The position numbers and the translations under genes are program-made. A model generated the notes under the pieces. The model saw only the letters and a list, made by a program, of their open reading frames with translations, searched no databases and had not been told where the DNA came from. Source: Chromera velia (lineage: Eukaryota; Sar; Chromeraceae). From it: a stretch of DNA of 64,000 bases. The DNA is taken from positions 1 through 64,000 of the forward strand of contig JAHBMJ010003402.1 in the NCBI GenBank assembly GCA_018398765.1, given 5' to 3'. Below are positions 51,781-63,862 of the stretch, in pieces. The stretch's first letter is position 1. Each line of letters opens with the position of its first letter.

Positions 51781-53224
51781 CGTCTCATATATAGCTGGCG
51801 TAGGGGTAGGCGATCGACTTCGAGTTGAACTTCTCGTTAACAGAAGGGCTCGGCCGTCTTGTTGAGCACAAACATATTTCGTGCATGTTAGTGGCTGCAT
51901 AAAGGGAGGGAGGGAAGGCCCAGAAGGGACCAGACACATTGCAGACTGCCCCGCTGGTCTTTTTCTATCTCGCCTCTTCTTTCTGTCCCGTTTCCTCCCT
52001 TTGCTGCTCCTTTTAACACATGAACTCTCAACTCTGGACAAAAGACGCTCTAGTCATACTCAGTCGCTAGTACTTCGCATGCTCTCGGCCAGCCTCGATT
52101 CGGTTCACCCCTTCCACCCTGAAGCAACCCCCTTCTCCCTCTCTTTCCCCCCTTTTCCCTCCCTTTCCCCCTTTCCCCATTGTCCCCCCTTCTCCCTCTT
52201 CCCCCCCTTCCCCCCCTTTCTCCCTCTTTATCCCTTTCCCTTCCCCTATGACCCGCTTTGCCCTTCCCGATCCCTATTAAAAGTTTTGCCGGCGCCGGCA
52301 AGAGACAAGGCGACAGCTGCCGTGTGCTCTACTCTGTCTCTCAGTAGGTCTGCCGCAGAGCAAAAGGCCCTCCCCAGTTGGCACACCGGCCGTCACTGCG
52401 TTGTTCCGTATAGTACGCTGCCATCCATCCCTTCTGTCTGTTTAACATGCAAGGCTTAGCAGAGTCCCGTACACCCGATCGAACGGCCACTCATTGAATG
52501 ATCTACATGACAGACGGACAGCCAGAAGCGATAAGCTCTCTCTCAGAAGAAAGTGACAACCTTACAGACATATGGGAGAGGCAAAGGGCGTCTTCTTATG
52601 TTTGGACGCTGCCGGAGGACCAGTCTAGACAGACCCAGACACGCTGGAGGTGTTTGCAGGCCACGAAGGTGGTCAGCCTTGCGCAGACAAGCAAGCAACC
52701 AACAGCAAAGACAAGTGAAGGTGATCAGCCGACACTCGTCCAGAAGACGGAGACAGTTGCAGAATTAAAAGGTATAAGAAAAGCATTCTACTGGCCATTT
52801 GGATTGCAATCTGCTCATAGGCGGCATTCTTAATGAAATTAAGCTCCTCAAAGTCCCGAGCAACACCAAGCAACGTCTTTATCATCGGCTTTGGAGACCT
52901 CCAACGATCTTCGGGCTCTTTACCTAAGGATAAAGGCAAAGTCCAGGATTAGACTCGAAGAGGATCTCCAAAAAACCTTTGAAACAGGGCTCCAGGCAGC
53001 TTGGGACGCAAGGGGACACTGAATTCCCCTACTCACCGTGACGGTCTTTGCCTGACCGTGCCCGTATCGTTGCAATCGGCTTTCAACGATTATACAAAAG
53101 GATAGATCTGATCTCCATCATAGAAGGTACACGAGAGTTGATACTCATCGAGCTGAGTGTTCACCACAATGCTTTGTCCTACGGGGCAGCACTCCTAGGT
53201 AGAACCCTAGTACCGTGCATATTT

Positions 53225-54640
53225 ATACTGTAATTGAAGATGATATAACATAGGTTCTAATAGGTTCTAACACTGTTTTTTGCTTTTTTAGACTCGTTAG
53301 TGTAAGGTTCTTTCAGATTCTTAAAGGTTCTTTAAAGAAGAATCAAGTCTACGTTGCATTAAAGTGGTGTCTCCACCATTTGGTTCTTACTCTCTAGAGA
53401 AACCGCTAGAACCTAGGTTCTAGGAACCTAGATAAAAACCTGTAAGAACCATGAAAAACCCCCCCCTAAAGCTTTAGAAAGACTAAAGAGCTAATTTAGA
53501 TGATTAAAATGATCTAAACAAATAAAATAGATGCTTACATATGCCAAAATTAACCGTCAAAATCATAAAACTCAGCTGTCAACTCGCTTTTTCTTCTCTT
53601 CGAACAGACTTACAAGACGAACAAGCTCTTCATCTTTCATGAAGACGGTTTCATTCATTTCATACGCATGCTGAATGTAAAAGAACATAGAAGAAAGTAG
53701 GATATTATCGACGCAAATCTTTTTAGGCTTCCTGTTTCGGCCTAACTGCCAAAGGAAAAAGAAAACGCACATATCAGCTAAGTCGGTCGAAGCCTTGTCG
53801 GACTCAGGATATGTATGCATCGCAATCCAATACAGTTCATCTAGGTCCCTTTCTTCATCTTCGACATGTGCAATCGCTCACAATCCTAAGCGCTCAAAAG
53901 CTTTCTTCTTGTCATTCTATGATAAAATGTTCACCACCTTAGAAACGTATCATTGCAACTTAGTTTTCTCTCCAAGCCCTCACCCTCATCATACTGGCAC
54001 ACCACGAGTTGTCCCACCATGATAGAATACTCGCCTTTCCAAATCAATGCCTGACTGTGGGACTTCACACGCACTCTCACCCTTCGATCGTTTGACAACT
54101 TCTCTTGATAGAAGAGAGCACAAACCGCACTCAACTGCATCATACCGCGGTTTGGTACTTCAAAGGAGACAACCCCTGTCACCCCTCCTTGCTTCTCTTC
54201 AGGTGTCGTCACCGCTCATGCAAAGATAGAAAGGGACTGTTCTTATGCTACATCTTCTGTTTGAATTAGAGATTCTGCTCCCGCAAACTTTCGAGTTCTT
54301 CTCCCTCTGGTGTATCATCTAACTTAATGGGGATCTCTATATCCATCACCACCCACTCGTCGTCTTCAATGCCCCCCCCCTTTTCCAATGTTTTCCTTCT
54401 ACCTCTCACAGTCCTTTTCTAACGTTTTTCAGTCGGATTGGTGGACAAACTTTTAAATATTTTCATCGTATTCAATGTTTCATAACTGGTTTTGGACGGG
54501 TTCTTTGGGGTTCTTGGAGGATCAGACTGAGAAGGCTAGAACCTAGGTTCTAGGAACCTAAGAACCGAGAGGTGGAGACGTATAGTTTTTAAGCTTGAAC
54601 CGAGTAAGAACCTTCAACCAATACTCTAAAAGTGTCATTA
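53225..54640 (-). mobile_element. Element bounded by GGTTCT-rich imperfect inverted ends
   Basis: Both ends carry the perfect 18-bp palindrome CTAGAACCTAGGTTCTAG (53406-53423 and 54536-54553), set in clusters of GGTTCT/AGAACC words. The ends also match in inverted orientation (TCTCCACC followed by GGTTCTTA). Between them a minus-strand decayed coding region spans about 53572-54212, with LWQLGRNRKPKKICVDNILL and a charged ending LVRLVSLFEEKKKRVDS. The protein was not recognised. The structure suggests a DNA transposon or a non-autonomous element with captured sequence, nested in the larger insert. Confidence 0.45.
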
Positions 54641-54768
54641 TTTTGTTTTTTAGAACTTCTTTTGCTTATAAAATAAGTTTGGAGTTTATTTTAAATGTTT
54701 TAGAGCTTAGATTGCTACTACAAAATCGTTCGACGACCACATCTATATTTCCGAGTGCCTCCCCATAG

Positions 54769-55400
54769 GCTTTGTCCCTCCTGTCCAGCCACCTTATGGC
54801 ATCCAGACAGAAGGTAAAGCGAGGACAAGAACCCTGGAGAAGATCTAGAGAAGGAACGTGAGCAACACTAACTTATATAAGCAACACCTTACAGGTTTGT
54901 GCAAACGAGGTCTCAATCCTACTTAGCCTCTAAGAAGTTCTATAGAGCTTTGTCTTCAAACTTCTTTCGACTCCACATGAATCCGACTCTATAGGTTTAA
55001 CTAGAGATTCAATAACTTCGGCTGACTTCAACTCGAACCTGCCGTAGGATGTTGCTCAGACAACATGTTGCTAAAGAGGCCAAACGTAGACTTGCATGTA
55101 TACGCAGAGCTTCAAGTGCGATACGTACAAGCAGACTGCGTATACGCACGGCGGCGGAGCATGGCGTCGGCATGCAGGCTCATTCAGATACAATGCATAC
55201 GACCACCCGGGAGCTTAGCGCTCTAACTGGGGTTAGGCATCCTCTAACTAACTAACTAACTAACTAACTAATTAACTAACGAAGGTCTAGAGGGCGGCGC
55301 CACAGGGTAGGACTCCACAGATCCCCTCCGGCCACAAACAGGAAAATCGTGTCCTCGTGATCAGCCAAACACATCCAAGCACGCATGAAAAGAAAAACAG
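54769..55400. repeat. Long direct repeat, right copy
   Basis: This is the partner of 49762-50385. It has the same start, the same (TAAC)n run (55244-55280, slightly longer) and the same tail. Just beyond it, at 55400-55475, a partial second copy of the tail (GGCGGCGCCACAGGGTAG) is repeated in tandem, which suggests unequal exchange or a truncated additional copy. Confidence 0.8.
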
Positions 55401-55479
55401 ATACAACGCATACGAAAGTCTAGAAGGCGGCGCCACAGGGTAGGGCGCCATAGAGTAGGACTCCACACCCCACAGCACG

Positions 55480-58110
55480 TTGTTCTTTCTTTTTCTTTCT
55501 TTCTTGATTTATCTTCTCTTTTTATGTCTTCTGATTATGTATATGCTCCTATGAATAAAATAAATTTCTCTTCTTTCCCTCCTTTCCTCACTGTAAATAG
55601 AACTTCCCCCGTGACTGATGACAAAATGATTCCACTAGCCAGAGCTGTCCTCCCTTTCTCTGACTCGATCTTTCCTAGCTTGTTTAACTTGGGGATAAAG
55701 GAACTGAGTGAGAGAGATCAAGTTGTTCCTCCTATCCCGCCTCCCCCTGATCCACCACCTCCCCATCAAAATGCTCCTCTCCCCTCCTTTCTCAGCAAGA
55801 CCTCTTACCTCAAACAATTGGAACAGTTAGGTTTTTCCTGGGAGGAAAGGCTGGCAGATAGTAAAGTTGGTGCAGTAATAGAGGGGGAAAGGGCATCAAA
55901 GAAGAGATGGCAGAAAAAGCAGAGCAGCCATCAGATTTGGTGGGACCCACAATATCACTTGATACAGTTGAAAGTAAAGGAGACAGAAGAAAAAGCAAGG
56001 TATATTCCGAACCCTTCCCACCCTTTGCGAAAAGATTGTGTCAAGCTGAGAAGGGAAAGAGCTCATCTGTTTGCAGCAAAACAGAGAAAACTTGAGAAAC
56101 AGACAGCAGGGAGACTAGCTAGAGAAGTAGCAGTTGACCCCTCGAGAGTCTGGCAATGGAACAGGAAAATCAAGTCACAGGGGGGAGGGGATAATAAACC
56201 CGCCGCATCCTCCTTCACTTAGTTCTGGGCAGGGGTCTTCAACGGTCCTGGTCTTCCGCCTGCATCTATTGGTCTGGCCTTCCCTCCTCCTTCTCAGCCC
56301 AGCGCCTTCTCCATACAGATGATTGAGAAAACACTGAAAAGAATTGACCCAAAGAAGGTAGTGGGATTAGATGGGGTTAGCCCTTGTCATCTCTCGTTAT
56401 GTTTTAGTTTTTTCCCTCTCGATCTCTTGTTTGCTGCTCTTTGTCTTTTTTAATTTGTTTCACCATTTTTCTTTTTGGCCTGAACGCTGGAATATATTGT
56501 GCATTGCTCCTGTCCCCAAGGGCCTGCTGAGCCTCGGCTATAATGAATGGCGCCTGATCCACATTGTGGGGCTTCTAGGTAAGATTCTTGCTTTATTGAT
56601 GGCCTCAAAGATCAAAAAGGAAGTGAAAATTGATAAAAGACAGCTCGGCTTAATTCAGGCAGGGGGTAGGGATAAGAGAGGCCTTCGCTGCTCTGACAGT
56701 GTCTTCGTTAATTCTCAGCTCTAAGAAGAAGAAAAGTCCTCTGATAGCAGCTTTTGTAGATTTTAGTAAGGTGTTTGATACTCAGACTGTACCTTGGATA
56801 AAGATGTTAGAGAGACTCAGAGAGGAAGGAGTAAGCCAGGCCAATGTTCAAATGATTCACTCCATGTATAGATAGGTGAGGGCTCAGGTAGATGGAATAA
56901 CAGAATGTTTCCCAGAAGGCGGAGGCGTAAAGCAAAGCAACCCTCTTTCTCCTCTCTTTTTTCTTCTTTTCATTAACAATGTGCATAAGTCTGTCAGCTC
57001 CGATAATGAAAACAAAGACCAAAGCTTGGCTGGGGGTGCAGATAGAGAAACTCCTATCAGACTGTCTAATGTTTTAATCGAAAGTATCGGATATGCTGAT
57101 AACCTTATTTTGTTTGCACACAGTGCTTCAGACTTACAAAAACGTCTGTTCTGTCTCAAGAAGTATTATAAGAAGCACGGGCTGAAGGTGAATTTAAAGA
57201 AGACAAAAGTCATGCGTCTCTCCTCCCCCCACCCTGACCTTGTGCCCCAGACCCTTTTTTTTTATGAAGGCAGACCAGTAGAAGCGGTAAGTAAATATAA
57301 GTATTTGGGCAATTGGGTTTTTGAGGGAGGAGACCTTAGTAAGACAGTCGAAGCCCGCATTTACCCGCATTGAAGCGGCAGAGAAGACATTGGGGGCTGT
57401 GTTTAATACTCTCTCTTCTCTTAGTTTTATTTCTCCTTTTTCTAAAATTACTTTGTTCAAGGCCCTCTGGCTGCCAGTAACTGTTGCGCTGTATAGACTA
57501 GAAACGATCCCGCTGACAAAGACAGATGTTGCTTGCCTCGATGCTTTATAGTTACGTTTTGTTCAATGTTGTTTTGGTTTCTCTCACCACTCTTTTGTTT
57601 TGCCTTCTCTTCGCTCCCTCTCTCTTGAGCCTTTCAGTTCTCTACAGGACCATAACTTGGTAAGTTGATTGGAGGCTTCGTTCAATGCATCAAATTGATC
57701 GATCGTGCTCTACCCCAGGCAGTGTGGAGTAAGCGTCTGGCTAGCTTGTGTAAACCCTTTGTTAAGACAGTGAAATGGCTGGCTGTTCCATTAGATTGCT
57801 CCCTTTTATGGCCTCCATTACCGAACTTTGTGGGGGACAAGTTTAAAAGGAAAGGTAAAGGCAGAAGAAAAAGGGTGGCAAAAAAGATTGTGAAGGGTTC
57901 CAATCTGAGAACCCGACGAGACAGCGGTTGGCCATGCACCTTCTGAATGAAAGGAAATGACATTCAAGAAGTGAAATAATAGAGTGCAGTGCTGAACCTC
58001 TGCCAAAGAGTCTCTTACAGTCCTCTACAGGCTTGCGTATGCTCTGGGTTTTCCTCAAAGCCTTGTTAGTGGCTTAGGATTTGGTGTCGCTAAATCTAGG
58101 ATTTAACCCT
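55480..58110 (+). mobile_element. LINE, 3' part: linker, reverse transcriptase and 3' end
   Basis: The plus-strand coding pieces continue where the endonuclease half stopped. The linker is 55524-56220 (LRKDCVKLRRERAHLFAAKQ). RT motifs follow: KRIDPKKVVGLDGVSP at about 56325, PVPKGLLSLGYNEWRLIHIV at about 56510, AAFVDFSKVFDTQTVPW at about 56740, GGGVKQSNPLSPLFFLLFIN at about 56920, and the catalytic box GYADNLILFA at about 57090. The usual YADD is YADN, so the catalytic Asp is lost. GLKVNLKKTKVMRLSS and SKYKYLGNWVF follow. Frames shift and stop between pieces, so the copy is dead. The element ends in a short (ATC)n/AACTAATTATA tail near 58110, 250 bases from the stop of the next gene. Confidence 0.85.
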
Positions 58111-58362
58111 TAATCATCATCATCATATCATCATAACTAATTATAACTAATTATGAAAAAGATCAGAAAAACTAGTTTTAAACTTTTCATCTGACCTAGA
58201 GTCTGACCCTGGGTCTGACCGCTTCCAAAATTATTAAAAATTATCTAAAAACATCTAAAAACCAATAATGATCATGCAATGATCATTTAAACAAGCTCAG
58301 TGGTAAACTAGCTGGTACTAGGGCGGCTTCAAGCCGGATCAATTGCAATCCATAAATGACAA

Positions 58363-58648
58363 TCACGTCTCCTCTCCCGATTCCTCTGAATCGCTTGTAT
58401 AGGTCTTCCGTTTTTCCCGCCGTCTACTATCCTCTGCTTCAAACCCCTTTGCCATTCCTGCAAGCACAAATTAAGCGACAAACACAGAAAGAACCAGCAT
58501 GAGCAGGTCAGGAGGACGTGCAGCGAATGAAAAGTCAACAATATGCAAAAGACACAGCGCAAAAGAAACAAAATATGGAGATGGCAGCAGAGCTCGACGA
58601 GTTCCGAAAGCAAACAAAACATGCTTCATGCTACACAGAAAAGGTAGA

Positions 58649-58688
<40 letters not shown>

Positions 58689-58720
58689 GTAGAGATAGGC
58701 AAAGAAAGGGAAACAGACAC

Positions 58721-58757
<37 letters not shown>

Positions 58758-59704
58758 TCAGAACAGAGGCAGAGAGAAAGGAGGGTGGAGGGCACTAAGA
58801 GAGAGGCAAACCGACGGACAGAAAGAAAGACGCAAATACAGAAGCCAATGTAGGAAGAGGCATTCTATCGAAGAAGCAAAACACATGCATGCACAAACGA
58901 AAGAGAGAAGAGGCATGCATGCAGACTTACCCGCCCCTCCCCCAAATTTGCCAAGAAGTTCTTCAAGTTCGCTCGTGCCATCCCGTACTGCAATCAGCCA
59001 AAGTCAGTCAGACAGACAGTCTTTTAAACAAAGATTGGAAAAAGGCTCACACATCCCCCAGCCAAATGAATGAAAAGAATCTTCTCACAATATTGATAGT
59101 ACGAAAACAAACTTTGACAGAGAAAGAAAGGACAAGCGATTCCGTGTCTCTACGTCATCCCGTCCCGCGCTGCACCAAGAAAAAGAAGAGAAAGAAAGAA
59201 AGAAAGAAAGCATCCATTAATGATGCATCATCAGACAACAAACAAGATGAGGGACTCCATCCCTCTCTCTGGCTGCATGGCTCTCTCTCTTTTCAACGAT
59301 CGATTCATGCAATTCTGCTGCTGCTGTCCCGCTCTTTCTTTCTACAATCAACGATTGCTTGCAGTGAGGTAAGTGACTCAATGGAGGGCAAACAGAGACA
59401 GTCAGTCAGTCAGTGATTCCGCCTGAACGAACGAGCCTGAATCAGCCATACCGTTGATACTTTTTTTTTCAACTCATGATCTTCGAAAGCCCACATACAG
59501 AACTTATGAAAGTCACCAAGCAAACAAATCAACAAACCAGCCAGCGATCCAAAAAGCAGGAAGGAAGCAAGGAAGGAAGGAAGGAGGAAAGGAAGGAAAA
59601 AAGAAGAAACAAGCAAACAAAACATAAACAGACAAACAAAGCAAGTAGGAACACTCAGAAGTGCACAGATCCTTTAACAATATCTCCGCCCCACGTTCTC
59701 TCTT

Positions 59705-59738
<34 letters not shown>

Positions 59739-62190
59739 GCGCGCGCGCGCATTCTTACTGACTGACTGACTGACATTGCTTCATGTCCATTGCAAAGGAA
59801 GCAGATCCATGACCCCCATGGAGGCCGCCCCCCTCCAGACCCTCGAGGGCCGACAGCGCCTCCGTCAAGTGCTTCAAAACCCCCGCAAAGTCCTTCAACG
59901 GTTCCCCTCCAGACCCTCCAGACACAACCCCCGAACCCGAACCCGGAAAACCAGCCTGAGATCCAGGGGTCCCGGGCCCTCCCCCCCCGGCCCCCTTCAA
60001 ATTTCCCTCTGGCTCCGTTTCTGCTGCCCCTGTAGTCCCCCCTCCCTCTAGCTTATCATTCCGGATGATTTTCAACGACGAGAATGCCCCTTCTCCCCCC
60101 AAGAGCACTTCCGAAAGTGCTGCCTCCAATTCATCATCGGATGGAAATTGCCCCCCAGACGGAAAGTCCCCCCCAACCAAGTCATCTATTCTGAACTCGA
60201 CCTTGAGTCCGTTCCCATCACCCGGTTTTACCCCCCCCTGCGCCCCAATTGCCGAAATTTCTTGTTTCAAAAGATCCAGAAACTGATCAGGAGGTGCTGT
60301 CGGGTCTATGACCGTTTTGAAGACCATCGATGTTTGTGGTGGCGGTACCATGGCGCCGTCAAAGAGGGGCGTCAGGGGAATCACCCCCGGCGCCTGTCCC
60401 ATCATCCCTTTCGTTATTTCTGCTGCTGCATGAACTGCGGCCTGCATTGCCGCCTCCATCTGTCCACCCAAAAACTGATCAATCAAATTTTCATTTGCAA
60501 TCACCTGTCGTGCAAAATTCAAATCTGCACGCGTCGAAGAAGAAGCCGGGTTTCTCAATCTCCAATGAAAGTCAAATCCCTTAAATTCCTCAGGCACCTT
60601 ACCCTTCGTATGGATCGGTCCATGACCGTAGATTACCATATCATTTACAGTCAAAACAGGCGCCTCCATTGGCATGAACACCAACGTGAGGGACAAACGA
60701 TCTGCAACACCCCCTCTTTCTTTTTCGCTTTGCGGGATCACTGAAGGATCTTTTGCTTCAGGCCGCACCACGACCCCCAAAGTAAACGGCAGTGCAAGGT
60801 CCATTCTTTCTAGCCCCCCCTCTCTTGCCCGATCTTCTGATGTTCTGACCCTCCCCCTTTCCAGTCGGCCCAACCGGATCGATGCTGCCGTATGTATCCC
60901 ATCAAAACTCTCATCATGTACGTGTTCAATCGACACCCCGTCCCCCCCCTCTGCTCCCAGCAGATCAATCTCCTCATCACTCAGCTCGTCACTCACACCC
61001 ACAGAGTCCTCGATGGCAGCCACGTGCGAGGCCACCAGACTCCTCGGAGCACCACTGTACAGATCGTGGTTCGTGCTCAAGTGCGGGTGTCCGAGTGCGG
61101 ACACGTCCAGTGCGCCTATGAGGACGGGGAACGGAGACGGATTGGAGGGAGAGGGATTGTACCCCCCCCGACCCACCAGGCTGATCTCCACTTCGTCCAC
61201 TCTCATCAACTGGGTGGGGGCAGGAGGGGAAAGTTTGAAGACATCAAACCAAGAGGACAGCGCCCCTTTACCGCCCTCTAGCCTCCGGAATGCGGAGGGG
61301 AGGACAATCTCTGTCTCCCACTGGAGCAACCCCTCGAGCAACCCCCGAATACGAACGCGGCCCATACCGATGGGCCCGGGAGGGGGGGCCATGAACAGTC
61401 TGTAGAACACTACGGGACCAGAGAACACAACAGAACCCTTTTCACCACACGGAGCTACCCCTACATTTCCCCCAAACCCAAACCCAAAATTCAAGTTCGA
61501 ATGCCCTTCTGCTGTACCCACCCCACCCCCGAATGCCCGACGTGATGTCATCAACTGCCAGCAAGACTGCCAAGTGGCCACCCGTCTTTGCGGCAGGCCG
61601 TCACTGAAAGTCACGGGCACACGCGTCATCGATGGCGGGAGGGAGGAAAAATGGAGTCTGCCCGTCTGTCCGTGGTATCCTTCTAGATACAAACTCCAAT
61701 CGGTTTTGACATCTTCAGAATGGAGTGTGATCTCCTCGGGGGCAATTCTCACCAGAGCCTCCTGCACCGCGAGGGACAGAATATTTTCGGCTTGTGTGTC
61801 CTCGTCCGTCAGACGAGTCACCTGACCTTCGTGCATGTAAACAGAAGCAACATCCACCCCTGTAGCAGCTACAGAGAGCGGATGTCCCACCCGCACGACT
61901 GTCGAGTTTTTCGTCATCTGGAAGTCTTTGGGGAAGAAGGAACAGAAGGTGCCGTCCAACGAGGAGCACCTGATGTCCCTCACTTGATATCTCTCCACGT
62001 CATCCACTGAAAGGAAGAATTTATCTCCCACGTTCGTGGTGAACGAGTGGACGGACGAGTTCGTGATTAACAACGCACACTCGCACCGCCCCACAAAGTG
62101 TGGAAGGACCAGGATGACGAACCCCAACACATTCACTAAAGACGAAAAGGGGAGGCGAGAAATGTAAAGATGATGAAGAGGCGAACTCAT
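58363..62190 (-). CDS. Large secreted or membrane-anchored orphan protein, 855 residues
   Basis: Three exons, 62190-59775, 58987-58931 and 58457-58363, join in phase (donor CAAT|gtcagtcagt) and give 855 residues. Near the N-terminus is a strongly hydrophobic segment, LVNVLGFVILVLPHFVG, which can serve as a signal peptide or anchor. Cys residues (RCEC; RCSSLDGTFC) and two N-glycosylation sequons (NSS, NST) follow, which fits the secretory pathway. The middle is beta-rich. Residues about 550-800 hold a helical Met/Ala stretch (GGQMEAAMQAAVHAAAEITK) and a Gly-rich linker. The C-terminus is charged (DSRRREKRKTYTSDSEES). I recognise no family. The first ATG of the frame was taken as start; a TTG-led extension of 11 residues is open upstream. 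It is head to head with the 62743 gene, and its 3' end lies beside the LINE tail. Confidence 0.75.
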
Positions 62191-62742
62191 CACCAATATA
62201 TGAGAGATGTGGTCCTCTTGCAAGAGTCTTGTTGGTCCACTTCTGAGAGCACGGTCAGTCGATTCGGTGTTGCATCAAATCGAAAACAGCAGGTGTCAGG
62301 AAGAAGTGAATTCATGCCCAACAGAGAAACCCCGTCCATGACTTACGAGACTGTCTTGTCTTTCCTGTCTTTGCGGCAGAAGAGAAGAAGGAGCACAACG
62401 AACAGATCAATTATCAGACGCTATCAGACGGTCTGCATGCCGGGACATGACTGCATGGACAACACTCACGCGTAGAATCGCGTAGACGGGTCAGAGTGTG
62501 GCGGCGCCAAAGTCGATCCCGCGGCGCCGGGCCCATGCACGGCGGCGCGCGAGGCTGTCCGATTGAAAGAAGGTCGCGATCACTCAATTGTGACTCGTTC
62601 TCGTGGTACGTCAGTCTCCCAGGTCAGAGGATGTCAGAAGAAGTTCCACCTTCCACAAAATCCACCCGGAAAGTGCTTGTCGTGACGTTTGTGCCTAGAG
62701 AAGTCGGCAAAAGCAAGACGGTGTGCCTGGTATTGATACACG
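62191..62742. promoter_or_regulatory. Shared upstream region of the two orphan genes
   Basis: 552 bases between divergent start codons. A GC-rich patch at 62510-62550 contains GGCGGCGC and GCGGCGCC words. Leader exons cannot be excluded. The assignment is from layout. Confidence 0.45.
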
Positions 62743-63862
62743 ATGATTACCATGTTGCTGCTGACTTTGTCCAAGCTTGTGGTAGTCTGCGTCCCCTTGA
62801 TTATGTTCTTGTTGATGGCTGTGGGGGACCTACTGGAAAAGTATCCCCAAAGTGTACTTGCAAAGGTTCTCATAACGATACCCGAGTCTCTGCCAGAGGG
62901 TGTGAAACCGTGGGTCTCCCGAGTGCTTTGTCTTCTGACTCATGTCAGATCGGAGACGGCAAGATACTTGTCTATGGAGTTTCCTCTACAGCACTTCGTC
63001 AGAGATATGAGAGACGCATACCCCCTGACGACCCTGGTGGTCCTCTCTCTCTTCATGTTTGTGCTCGCCCTCCTCCTCTACTACATCGTCACAATTGCCT
63101 GCAAGAACAGACAACGTCAGTCAGTCAATCAGTCTGCATGTCGTTCCTCTGTTAATCGATTCCTGTGGTTCCTTCATGCAGAAGAATGCGGAAGGACCTG
63201 TTTGTCCCCCTGCCAACCCACCTGTCTGCCTTCCTGCCTGTGTGCAGCCTACATGGTCGTGAATCGGATGACTGTGGAGGAATTCGAAAAGGCAGGGAAG
63301 GAGTACACACAAAAGGCACTGGCCCAACTTCAATCATCAGAAGGTGAAGGGGGTAGAGGGGCGACGTGCTGGGTGTTAGTGTCTTCCCTTGTGCGGCGTC
63401 TCTGCAGGCCGTTTCAGAGGGATTTCTGCCCTGTCTGATAGCCTCTCTTTGTGTATGCTGATTCAAGTGTCTAGTTTCACGTGAGTCTTTCGAGGTTTCC
63501 TCAGTTAGTCGGTCATCGTTTCACTCTCTTGCTTCTTCGATGATGCCTTTCCCTTGTCTATTCGCCTGTGTCTCTCTGGGCGGAGGCAATGAAGTGCGTC
63601 GCACCTCTCACCGTCCGTTTGGTGGTTTCTCTCTCTCTCTCTCGGTCTCTCTCTCACACGCTTTCTCTCTCGTTCGTCTGCAGAGTGGAAGGCGCACGCC
63701 AAGAAAAGAGGAACTGCGCTTCAGGTCTGTCTTTCGTCTGTTCAGAAATATTTATATATTCAGCAAGTTATTTTCTTCTCTCTTCGATTCGATTCTCCTG
63801 CCTTCTCTGCTCTTCAGCAGAACGCGAGGGAGAGAGAAAGAACCGTGTGCCGGCTGAGGTGA
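62743..63862 (+). CDS. Small two-helix membrane protein, 184 residues, orphan
   Basis: Four exons, 62743-63115, 63248-63343, 63684-63724 and 63818-63862, join with consistent phases. The N-terminal 30 residues form a hydrophobic helix (LLLTLSKLVVVCVPLIMFLL). A central amphipathic region follows, then a second helix (LVVLSLFMFVLALLLYYIV) at about residues 97-120. The C-terminal tail is polar and helical (VNRMTVEEFEKAGKEYTQKA, then WKAHAKKRG), so a hairpin topology with both termini on the same side is plausible. No family was recognised. The last intron ends TTCAGCAG, a tandem NAGNAG acceptor that would add or drop one Gln. Its head-to-head neighbour also has secretory features, so a shared compartment is possible but unproven. 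Confidence 0.7.

Larger units (their letters stand above)
49762..55400. mobile_element. 5.6-kb insert bounded by direct repeats, LTR-retroelement-like relic
   Basis: Two same-orientation repeats of about 620 bases bound this insert, which separates the two halves of a LINE. This is the layout of an LTR element inserted into an older LINE, or of two independently placed repeats. Inside, no convincing gag or pol domain was recognised. A short plus-strand piece near 53060-53180 (IIEGTRELILIELSV) faintly recalls the nuclease-like tail of some reverse transcriptases. The element is broken. Moderate divergence between the repeats suggests it is old but younger than the LINE. Confidence 0.35.
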
